This document shows, one piece after another, positions 8,716 through 15,005 of a stretch of DNA of 18,893 nucleotides. Every line of letters starts with the position of its first letter. Within the stretch, counting starts at the first letter, position 1. A program made the translations under genes and the position numbers. Below the pieces are notes generated by a model. It did not search any database. It saw only the letters and a program-made list of their open reading frames with translations, and was not told the DNA's origin. This DNA comes from RYN-433 sp036558265 (lineage in GTDB: Bacteria > Planctomycetota > Phycisphaerae > Tepidisphaerales > Tepidisphaeraceae). The DNA lies in assembly GCA_036558265.1 (NCBI GenBank), contig DATBFY010000209.1, positions 1 through 18,893 of the forward strand. The letters are read 5' to 3'.

Positions 8716-10635
8716 TCAGCGGGCGCCGAACGATCGCGCCGCACCCGCCTCGTTCACAACGCCCTTCCCACCCTCCGTATTCAAAAGCCGTCGAAAACTC
8801 GGCACGGAATAAACCGCCTTTTCCGTCCCGTCCGTCACGTTGAGCTGCACGATGCCCTCGCTCGTCGGCGCGATCACCGTCTCGCCCAGCACCACCGCCG
8901 GCCCGGTGAACCGATCGCCGCGCGGCGGAACGTAATGCCACTTGCGCTTCCCCGTGCCGCCGGCGTCGAGGCCCGTCAGCGCGGTCCCGCACAGGATCGC
9001 CATGTTGCCGCTGGCCCCGGCAAGTCCGAACGCCTCGGTCGGCTGGAGATCCGAGTCCCACAGGCGCCGCCCGCCCGCGCGGTCGAACGCGAACAACGCC
9101 GGCACGTCCTGGGGCATCGCGATGACGACGTCGTTGCAGACCACCGGCGTCGACTTGTAACGCAGCAGCAGCGCCGCTTCCGCGTCCCGTTGCGTCGCCC
9201 AACGCACCGGACGAACGCGCAGTTGCCGCGCGTTGGCCCCCTCGCTCTCGCGATACACGCCGACCCATCGGATCCTGCCGTTGAACCGATCGACGGCGAT
9301 CACCGACCCGCAGTTGGGGGAGACGATCACCAGATCGTCCGCGACCGCCGGCTCGGACAGCTCGGCGAACGCGTCGATCGCCAGCGGGTCAGTGCGAATG
9401 TTCTTGCGGCCACCACGCGCCTCCGACTGCTCGGCGAGCGAGCCGAGCGTCGTCTGCCAGATCGCGCCACCGGTCATGACGTCCACCGCCGCCAACACCA
9501 GATTGGCGGTGGATGCGCCCGTCCGGGCGACGGCCAGGCCGTAAACGTACCGCCCGCTCACCGCCGGAAGTCCGGCGTAGCTCACGTCGCGGCGCCCGTC
9601 GGTCGTCTCGCTTGTCCAGAGTGCTTGACCATCGTCGGCGTTCAACGCACGCAGCGCGTAACGCTGCTCCCCGCTTCCTGAGACCGGTTGCCGCACCACG
9701 ACCACCAGAGGGCGGCCATGCACGTCAGCCAGCACCGCGGGCGCGAAAAGGATCCCTCTTCCGGCCCCCCTGCCGCGACCCGTGGAATACGTGTCCAAGG
9801 CTCGGTTCGCCGTCGTCCAGTCAATCTGTCCGTTCTCCCGGAGCATCGTCACGCCGTTCCACGACGCCAGAACGACCCGGCCATCATACGCGGCGGGAAA
9901 GAACCGAATGAGCCCGGACAAGGACGCATTTCCAAACCACGCCGCGTCGAACGGCAATGGCCCGGCCAAAGGGATTCGCCCCGAAGCTTGCGGCTTCGCG
10001 ATCCCCTCGAGATCCGCCGGCGCGGGAGCCGGCACGCCGGATGCGATCTTCCGGATCTCCTCCAGCCCCCGCGCGCGCGTCCCGTCCAGCGTCGCGCCGG
10101 CACGCGCGGCCAGTTGGTAAAACGCCTGCGCGGCCGGCAGGTCGCCCAGCCGCAGCGCGGCGTCGGCGGCGTCCACGAGCGCCGCGCCGGCGGCGCGGGT
10201 CATCGGATACCGCCGGGCGATCGCGTAGAGCTCCTCGGGGCGGGTCGCGCGTCCCGCGCGAAGTCCCTCGACCGCCGCCTGGGCGGCCCTGCCGAAGGAT
10301 CTTTCGTACTCGCTCGCCAGCGGTTGACGCCGGGCGGGCGGGAGTTGCTCGACCCATGCCCGCGCCGATGTGAGCGTCCCCTCCGCCAGGTTGACCAGTT
10401 GATCCCCGCTGCCCCGGCCCGCCAGCAGCGCGTCCAGGCGCCGCGCCGCCGCGGCGTAGTTCGCATCGCCCAGTTCCCGCTCGATCCCCTTGATCTCGGC
10501 GGCGACCTCGGGCACATCGTCCGGGGGCGCGAAGACCACCGCCGCACGCGCTGCCGATGCGCCGATCAACCCGAACATGACGATCGCGCCCAGCAGCAAT
10601 GTCCGTCGCAAACACTCGTGAGGCTCGATCCGCAC
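8716..10635 (-). CDS. Secreted PQQ-repeat (BamB-like) beta-propeller protein
   Basis: The protein has 639 residues from GTG 10635-10633, chosen because GGAGG lies 7 nt upstream and a clean signal peptide follows (basic start, hydrophobic core to ASAARA, cleavage near residue 31). An upstream in-frame ATG would add an implausible basic leader. Residues about 40-190 are helical and TPR-like (EIKGIERELGDANYAAAARR, LGDLPAAQAFYQLAARAG). Residues about 240 to the end form a beta-propeller of PQQ/WD-like repeats with recurring Gly-x-x-x-W strands: GQALWTSET, GGAIWQTTL, NGRIRWVGV, GGRRLWDSD. No quinoprotein dehydrogenase catalytic residues are evident, so it is probably a structural or binding protein in the periplasm or envelope. 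It is divergent from the response-regulator gene and its function is unknown. Confidence 0.9.
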   Translation of the reverse strand: MRIEPHECLRRTLLLGAIVMFGLIGASAARAAVVFAPPDDVPEVAAEIKGIERELGDANYAAAARRLDALLAGRGSGDQLVNLAEGTLTSARAWVEQLPPARRQPLASEYERSFGRAAQAAVEGLRAGRATRPEELYAIARRYPMTRAAGAALVDAADAALRLGDLPAAQAFYQLAARAGATLDGTRARGLEEIRKIASGVPAPAPADLEGIAKPQASGRIPLAGPLPFDAAWFGNASLSGLIRFFPAAYDGRVVLASWNGVTMLRENGQIDWTTANRALDTYSTGRGRGAGRGILFAPAVLADVHGRPLVVVVRQPVSGSGEQRYALRALNADDGQALWTSETTDGRRDVSYAGLPAVSGRYVYGLAVARTGASTANLVLAAVDVMTGGAIWQTTLGSLAEQSEARGGRKNIRTDPLAIDAFAELSEPAVADDLVIVSPNCGSVIAVDRFNGRIRWVGVYRESEGANARQLRVRPVRWATQRDAEAALLLRYKSTPVVCNDVVIAMPQDVPALFAFDRAGGRRLWDSDLQPTEAFGLAGASGNMAILCGTALTGLDAGGTGKRKWHYVPPRGDRFTGPAVVLGETVIAPTSEGIVQLNVTDGTEKAVYSVPSFRRLLNTEGGKGVVNEAGAARSFGAR

Positions 10636-10642
10636 GGCCGTA

Positions 10643-10647
10643 CCTCC
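10643..10647 (-). promoter_or_regulatory. Ribosome binding site of the propeller gene (decides the start)
   Basis: GGAGG on the minus strand lies 7 nt before the GTG at 10635. It selects this GTG over the upstream in-frame ATG at 10746, which would put the signal peptide too far into the protein. Confidence 0.7.
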
Positions 10648-10741
10648 GCGGAGCGTGATCTTATCCCGACGCCGGCACATTTTGACACTTGCACCCGGGG
10701 AAAACCGACACGCGCCTGCCATCCGCCCGCGCGATTCGCCC

Positions 10742-10771
10742 TTCACAACTCAGGACGAGCGATCCTATCAT
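10742..10771 (+). promoter_or_regulatory. Candidate promoter of the response-regulator gene
   Basis: TTCACA (10742-10747) and TATCAT (10766-10771) each match 5 of 6 sigma-70 consensus bases with an 18-nt spacer. Transcription would begin near 10778, leaving a very short leader that still contains the ribosome binding site at 10782. Prediction by eye only. Confidence 0.4.
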
Positions 10772-10781
10772 CGCCTTTCCT

Positions 10782-10786
10782 GGAGG
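10782..10786 (+). promoter_or_regulatory. Ribosome binding site of the response-regulator gene (decides the start)
   Basis: GGAGG ends 5 nt before GTG 10792-10794. It fixes a short receiver protein although the reading frame is open for about 1 kb upstream across the opposite-strand propeller gene. Another in-frame GTG at 10786 overlaps the site itself and is less likely. Confidence 0.7.
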
Positions 10787-10791
10787 TGATA

Positions 10792-11211
10792 GTGGAACCC
10801 GCGGCCATAAACCTACCGCGAGCGGAGGGCCCCTCGACTCGCTCCATTCTGATCGTCGATGACAGCCAAATGGTGACCCGTGCGCTGCGCATCATGCTCG
10901 GTAACGCCGGTTACCGCGTCGAAGCCTTTGAGAGCGGCCTGGCGGCGCTGCGCCACGCGGCGGTGACGCCGCCCGACGCCGCCGTCATTGACATCCACCT
11001 GCCCGACATCAATGGCCTGGTGCTCACGCAACGTTTGCGCGGCATTCTGGGGCCCGGGGCGCCGCTGATCGTCCTCAGCGGCGACACGTCGATGGAAACG
11101 CTCAACAGCCTGCCTCACGTGGGCGCCACCTATTTCTTCCCCAAGCCGGTGCAGGCCGCCCAACTCGTCGAGCGGCTGCGCGAATGGACAAGAGCCGAGG
11201 ATGAAAGATGA
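10792..11211 (+). CDS. Stand-alone response regulator (receiver domain only)
   Basis: The 139-residue protein is essentially one REC domain. The acidic pocket is D23-D24 (SILIVDDSQ), the phospho-acceptor is D67 in AAVIDIHLPDINGL, the switch residue is S96 in IVLSGD, and the conserved lysine is K118 in FFPKPVQ. All key residues are present, so it should accept phosphate from a histidine kinase. There is no output domain, so it is a CheY/Spo0F-like signalling intermediate. No kinase gene is in the window, and the partner is unknown. It is divergent from the propeller gene across 156 nt and convergent with the carbonic-anhydrase-like gene, whose stop lies 20 nt away. Confidence 0.9.
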   Translation: MEPAAINLPRAEGPSTRSILIVDDSQMVTRALRIMLGNAGYRVEAFESGLAALRHAAVTPPDAAVIDIHLPDINGLVLTQRLRGILGPGAPLIVLSGDTSMETLNSLPHVGATYFFPKPVQAAQLVERLREWTRAEDER

Positions 11212-11216
11212 AGCGG

Positions 11217-11239
11217 AAGGATGAATCAGATTCATCCTT
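11217..11239. repeat. 23-bp near-perfect palindrome between convergent genes
   Basis: AAGGATGAATC and GATTCATCCTT are exact reverse complements around a single A. The site separates two convergent genes and overlaps the last codons and stop of the carbonic-anhydrase-like gene. Further GATGAA/TTCATCC-type motifs flank it on both sides (11200-11252). With no T-tract it is only a weak candidate for a bidirectional terminator. It may be a dispersed repeat. Confidence 0.65.
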
Positions 11240-11753
11240 CATCCATCATCCTTATCTCGTTCCTCACATACTGCTCCGCCAATTCCACGTAATGCGGCAC
11301 CAGCCACCGCATGTACTCATGCTCCTTGTCCTTTACCGGCCGGACGATCTTCCCGGGTACGCCCATCACCATCATCCCATCCGGCACGACCAGGCCAGGC
11401 GGGACGACGGCGCCGGCGGCGACGAACACGTCGTTGCCCAGGCTCGTCTGCGACAGCAGCGTCGCCCCCATCCCGATCACGCATCGGTCGCCGACCCGCG
11501 CGCCGTGCACGATCGCCCCGTGCCCGATCACCACGTCATCGCCGATATGATTCGGCACCCCGCTGTCGCAGTGGACCACCGCGCAGTCCTGCACGTTCGT
11601 CCGCCGGCCGATCGTCACCGCCGCCACATCCCCGCGCACGACCGCATTGAACCAGAAGCTCGCCAGCTCCCCGATCGTCACGTCCCCGACGATCGTCGCA
11701 TTATGAGCGCGAAAGTAATTGCCCGGCGTGCGGATGAACAGCGGCGAAGTCAT
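11232..11753 (-). CDS. Gamma-carbonic-anhydrase-like hexapeptide-repeat protein
   Basis: This 173-residue left-handed beta-helix protein starts at ATG 11753-11751. Hexapeptide turns run from about residue 18 to 125 (IVGDVTIGE, VVIGHGAIVHGARVGD, VFVAAGAVVPPG). The three metal-ligand histidines of the gamma class are in place: H61 (VVHCD), H78 and H83 (IGHGAIVHG). R40 and D42 (VVRGDV) and Q55 (TNVQD) match conserved structural or catalytic positions. The acidic-loop residues of archaeal Cam are not obvious, as in most bacterial YrdA/PaaY-type members, so carbonic anhydrase activity is not assured. A C-terminal helix follows. It lies 55 nt downstream of aroA and is probably co-transcribed with it. 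Confidence 0.92.
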   Translation of the reverse strand: MTSPLFIRTPGNYFRAHNATIVGDVTIGELASFWFNAVVRGDVAAVTIGRRTNVQDCAVVHCDSGVPNHIGDDVVIGHGAIVHGARVGDRCVIGMGATLLSQTSLGNDVFVAAGAVVPPGLVVPDGMMVMGVPGKIVRPVKDKEHEYMRWLVPHYVELAEQYVRNEIRMMDEG

Positions 11754-11776
11754 GGTACCCCAGTGTACCCCGGCGA

Positions 11777-11805
11777 GGCCGTTTCAGCGGCCGGACTCTC
11801 GTCCG
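11777..11805. repeat. Two adjoining small hairpins between aroA and the downstream gene
   Basis: GGCCG-TTTCAG-CGGCC (11777-11792) is followed by CGGAC-TCTC-GTCCG (11792-11805). Each has a perfect 5-bp stem, and they share one base. They occupy most of the 55-nt gap after the aroA stop. No T-run follows. They could be mRNA processing signals or a dispersed repeat. Confidence 0.5.
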
Positions 11806-11808
11806 AAT

Positions 11809-13110
11809 TCACGTCCCCGCCAGTACCCGCTTCAGGTCGTCAAAGAAGCCCGGATATGTCTTGTTCACACACTGCGCATCCTTGATCACCACCCCCGCCA
11901 CCTTCGTCCCCGCCACCGCGAAGCTCATCGCCATGCGGTGATCGTCGTACGTGTCGATCGCCGCCGGCCTCACCGTATTCGGCGGCGTGATCGCCAGGTA
12001 GTCCTCCCCCTCCTCCACCTCCGCCCCCAGCTTCCGCAGCTCCGCCGCCATCGCCGCCAGGCGGTCCGTCTCCTTCACCTTCAGCGTGTGCAGCCCGCGG
12101 ATGATGGTCTCGCCTTTCGCGAACAGCGCCACCACCGCCAGCGTCTGCGCCGTATCCGGCATGTCGAGCAGATCCACCTCGATCCCGCGCAGCTCGCCCG
12201 TGCCGCGCACCGTGATAAAATCCGGCCCGAAGACCAGCTCCGCCCCCATCTGGTGCAGCACGTCGGCAAAGCCCACGTCCCCCTGCAGGCTGCGCTTCCC
12301 CAGCCCCTCGACCGTCACCCTCGCTCCCTCGTGTACCGCCGCCGCCGCTAAAAAGTACGTCGCGTTGCTCGCGTCCGGCTCAACCGCGTAGTCCACCGCC
12401 GCGTAACGCCCGCGCGGGATCACGATCTGCTTCGGGCTCCCCTGCGGGTCGCGCTCCAACTCGGGCGTGTGGCCGAACGCGTCCATCAACTGCATCGTCA
12501 TCGCCACGTAAGGCCAGCTCGTCTGCTGCCCGATCAGGTCCACCCGCACCTCGTTTCGCGCGTACGGCGCCGCCATCAGCACCGCTGAGAGGAACTGGCT
12601 CGACTGCTCCGACCCATACCGCAGCAGCCCGCCCGGCAATCCATCCGCCAGCACCGCGATCGGCGGAAACCCGGCCTTGCCCTTGTAATTGATCCGCACA
12701 CCCAGGTTCTTCAGGATCTCCACCAGCCCGCCGATCGGCCGCTGCCGCATCCGCGGCACGCCATCGAGCATGTACGTGCCCCGACCCAGCGAGCAGAGCG
12801 CCGCCACGAACCGGATCGTCGTCCCCGAGTTCCCGCAGAACAATTCCGCCGTCCCCGCCGGGATCGCACCGCCCCGCCCATCCACCGTCACGGTGTTCGT
12901 CGCCCGATGCACCTGCGGCCCAAACCCCAGCCGCGTCAGGCAATCGATCATCACCTCGGTGTCGTCCGCGAACAGCACGTTCCGCACCGTGCACGCGCCG
13001 TCCGCCAGCGCCGCCAGCACCAGCGCGCGATTCGTCAAACTCTTCGACCCCGGCGGCGTAATCGAAGCGCGGAACGCCCCCGCGGCAATCGGAACCGTCA
13101 AATCACTCAT
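11809..13110 (-). CDS. aroA: 3-phosphoshikimate 1-carboxyvinyltransferase (EPSP synthase)
   Basis: It joins shikimate-3-phosphate and phosphoenolpyruvate to make EPSP in chorismate synthesis, in the cytoplasm. The 433 residues show the family signatures in order: PPGSKSLTNRALVLAAL with K23, CGNSGTTIRF (92-101), DGVPRMRQRPIGGL with R124, SSQFLSA (170-176), EPDASNATYFLAAAA, KVKETDRL with E347, and YDDHRMAMSFA (388-398), ending near NKTYPGFFDDL. Length is normal for the family and no catalytic residue is missing. The start chosen is ATG 13110 (MSDLTVPI), which gives the usual distance to the first motif. An in-frame ATG at 13131 has a GGAGG 4 nt upstream and would add seven residues, so it is a real alternative. 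It lies between a lipoprotein gene and a carbonic-anhydrase-like gene, all co-directional. Confidence 0.97.
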   Translation of the reverse strand: MSDLTVPIAAGAFRASITPPGSKSLTNRALVLAALADGACTVRNVLFADDTEVMIDCLTRLGFGPQVHRATNTVTVDGRGGAIPAGTAELFCGNSGTTIRFVAALCSLGRGTYMLDGVPRMRQRPIGGLVEILKNLGVRINYKGKAGFPPIAVLADGLPGGLLRYGSEQSSQFLSAVLMAAPYARNEVRVDLIGQQTSWPYVAMTMQLMDAFGHTPELERDPQGSPKQIVIPRGRYAAVDYAVEPDASNATYFLAAAAVHEGARVTVEGLGKRSLQGDVGFADVLHQMGAELVFGPDFITVRGTGELRGIEVDLLDMPDTAQTLAVVALFAKGETIIRGLHTLKVKETDRLAAMAAELRKLGAEVEEGEDYLAITPPNTVRPAAIDTYDDHRMAMSFAVAGTKVAGVVIKDAQCVNKTYPGFFDDLKRVLAGT

Positions 13111-13185
13111 CCGCCCCAAGATAGGGCCCATCCCCCCTCCCGCCAAGCGCAGTCACGAACCTTCTCGCTTCCCGCTTCTCTCCCG

Positions 13186-13863
13186 TCACTCGCTCGCCAC
13201 GGACAAGTTCTCAATCGTGATCACCTTCGCCCCCATCTTGTGATACGTCGAGAGCACCAGCCCCTGATCGTGCCGGTACTGCTCCCACGTCGCCAGCATC
13301 GTCGTATCCGGGTTGGGCATGTAATCCCAGTACGTCACCAGGCTCGTGAGTGGGTCAACGTACAGGTTGTACTGATCGCCAGGCGTCATCCCGACGTTGT
13401 CGAACGACAGGTGCAGCACCTCGTATTCCTTCCCCTGCACCTCACGCCGGCCCATGTATTCGCGCTTCACCCCGCCGTCGAACAGCTTGAGCGGCATCAA
13501 AAGCCAATATGAATCGTTCGTCCACGCTTTGAACGCGTCCGCCTGCGCCGGGTCGTTCATGTCCACGTTCTTCAGATCGATCGTCGTCACCTTGTCACCG
13601 GCGGAAACCGTGTCGGTCCCCGCCTTCATGTTCCACAGGTGATTGCGCGATACCTTCACGACGTCCCCGTCACGCACCACGAACGTGAACCCGATGCTCT
13701 GCACGCTGGGCCACGCCGCCGCCCCCGACGCCAACTCCACCCCGTTCGCCAGCCGATCCGCCTTCTGCTGATTCGTCGGCGCCTCCCCGTTGACCATGTA
13801 GCACCCGCCGGCCATCGCCAGCATCAGCCCCATTACCAGCCCCAGCGTCATCATCTTGATCAT
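13186..13863 (-). CDS. Secreted lipoprotein, LolA/DUF6503-like
   Basis: The protein has 225 residues from ATG 13863-13861, with AAGGAGA 7 nt upstream. The N-terminus is a lipoprotein signal peptide: MIKMM, a hydrophobic core and lipobox-like AGGC with C21. The mature part is rich in beta strands and aromatic residues (IGFTFVVRDGDVVKVSRNHL, TNDSYWLLMPLKLFDGGVKR, YNLYVDPLTSLVTYWDYM). This looks like the LolA-type half-barrel of outer-membrane-lipoprotein-sorting relatives, and from memory it most resembles DUF6503 proteins. No enzyme motif is seen. It may carry or sense a lipid or other hydrophobic ligand; function is not established. It is the first gene of the minus-strand run toward aroA (75 nt apart) and is divergent from the cysteine-synthase-like gene. 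Confidence 0.85.
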   Translation of the reverse strand: MIKMMTLGLVMGLMLAMAGGCYMVNGEAPTNQQKADRLANGVELASGAAAWPSVQSIGFTFVVRDGDVVKVSRNHLWNMKAGTDTVSAGDKVTTIDLKNVDMNDPAQADAFKAWTNDSYWLLMPLKLFDGGVKREYMGRREVQGKEYEVLHLSFDNVGMTPGDQYNLYVDPLTSLVTYWDYMPNPDTTMLATWEQYRHDQGLVLSTYHKMGAKVITIENLSVASE

Positions 13864-13870
13864 CACGAGG

Positions 13871-13877
13871 TCTCCTT
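13871..13877 (-). promoter_or_regulatory. Ribosome binding site of the lipoprotein gene (decides the start)
   Basis: AAGGAGA on the minus strand, 7 nt before ATG 13863. It excludes the longer in-frame start at 14001, which would bury the lipoprotein signal and overlap the divergent gene. Confidence 0.75.
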
Positions 13878-13884
13878 CACCGTA

Positions 13885-13916
13885 CCACGCGGGCTTCCAG
13901 CCCGTGCTTGTCGTGG
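13885..13916. repeat. Interrupted palindrome between divergent genes
   Basis: Outer arms CCACG (13885-13889) and CGTGG (13912-13916) enclose a hairpin CGGGCT-TCC-AGCCCG (13890-13904), with an unpaired TGCTTGT on the right side. The core resembles a GGGCTGGAAGCCC-type palindrome that I recall as widely dispersed in planctomycete genomes. It fills the centre of the 83-bp region that must hold both divergent promoters. Confidence 0.6.
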
Positions 13917-13946
13917 CCGATATTCGTGGAGAGGATAGGATAAGCA

Positions 13947-14963
13947 GTGCCGGCTCGTCCATACCCCCCCATCCCGATGCACAGTCCGTCCACACCATCA
14001 TTGACCGCTACCGCGCTCCCCGCCATCTACCGCCGCCTGATCCGACCGACTCCGCTGGTCAGCGTGCGCGTGACCGACGATCAACCCCCCATCGCCTGCA
14101 AGCTCGACTACCTCAACCCCTCCGGATCGACCAAGGACCGCATCGCCGCCTTCATCCTCGGCAAAGCTTTCGAAGCCGGCCGCCTCGCCCCCGGCGACGC
14201 AGTCGTCGAGGCCTCCAGCGGATCGACCAGCATCGCCATGGCCATGGTCTGCGCCCGCTTGGGCCTGCGGTTCACCGCCGTCATGCCCTCCGGCGTCTCG
14301 GGCGAACGCTCGCTGATCATCCGCGCCTACGGCGGACAGGTCGTCCAGACCGCCGCCGACCAGGGCATGATCGGCGCTCTCGCCCAGGCCGAGCGCATCG
14401 CCAACCAGACCGGCGCCTTCTACCCCCGACAGTTCGAGAACCCCGACAACATCGAGACCCACCGCGCCGGCACCGCCGCCGAGATCGTCGCCCAACTCGC
14501 CGACGCCGGCCTGACGCGCATCGACGCCATCGTCAGCGGCGTCGGCACTGGCGGCACGCTCGTGGGCCTGTGGCAGGGCCTCTCCGACCGCGGTCACGAC
14601 GTCCGCCCCGTCGTCGCCTTCCCCGTCAAGCACTCGGCCTTCCTCGCCCGCTGCGGATGCTTCGGCGAATCCGAGTGCTGCTCGTTCTCCTGCCGCATCC
14701 CCGGCGTGGTCCATCGCCTCTCCAGGCTCTACGACCCCGCGCAGCTCCCGCGCCTGGTCGAGATCCACATCGACGACGACCTCGCCATCGAAACCACCCG
14801 CCGCCTCCACCGCCTGGGCTTCCCCGTCGGCCCCAGCAGCGGCCTGAATTACGCCGCCGCCCTCCAGGCCGCGCGCCAACTCGGCCCCGACGCCGCCGTC
14901 CTCACCGTCTTCCCCGACCGCATGGAACGCTACTTCTCCACCGAGTTGTTCGCCGGGTGCTGA
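13947..14963 (+). CDS. Cysteine-synthase-family PLP-dependent enzyme with a cysteine cluster
   Basis: This is a fold-type II PLP enzyme of 338 residues from GTG 13947, preferred because AGGA lies 6 nt upstream; ATG 13977 is possible but lacks such a site. The PLP lysine is K63 in NPSGSTKDRIA. The substrate loop is SSGSTS (90-95), a conserved block is QFENPDNIETHRAGTAAEI, the phosphate-binding loop is GVGTGGT (198-204) and GPSSG is at 295-299. The end RYFSTELF matches cysteine synthases. Residues 236-249 hold five cysteines (CGCFGESECCSFSC) where ordinary CysK has a cysteine-free loop, which suggests a metal or Fe-S site or redox control. It may make cysteine or a related beta-substituted alanine; the substrate cannot be fixed. 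It lies 42 nt upstream of the membrane-TPR gene. Confidence 0.88.
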   Translation: MPARPYPPIPMHSPSTPSLTATALPAIYRRLIRPTPLVSVRVTDDQPPIACKLDYLNPSGSTKDRIAAFILGKAFEAGRLAPGDAVVEASSGSTSIAMAMVCARLGLRFTAVMPSGVSGERSLIIRAYGGQVVQTAADQGMIGALAQAERIANQTGAFYPRQFENPDNIETHRAGTAAEIVAQLADAGLTRIDAIVSGVGTGGTLVGLWQGLSDRGHDVRPVVAFPVKHSAFLARCGCFGESECCSFSCRIPGVVHRLSRLYDPAQLPRLVEIHIDDDLAIETTRRLHRLGFPVGPSSGLNYAAALQAARQLGPDAAVLTVFPDRMERYFSTELFAGC

Positions 14964-15005
14964 CGCGCTTTTCCCGTTCCATAGCGCGATCGTAAACTGC
15001 TCTGG

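Noticed and set aside
10682..10687. A consensus TTGACA between the propeller and response-regulator genes
   Set aside because: No -10-like sequence lies 16-19 nt downstream (it would read CCGACA), so it is not reported as a promoter.
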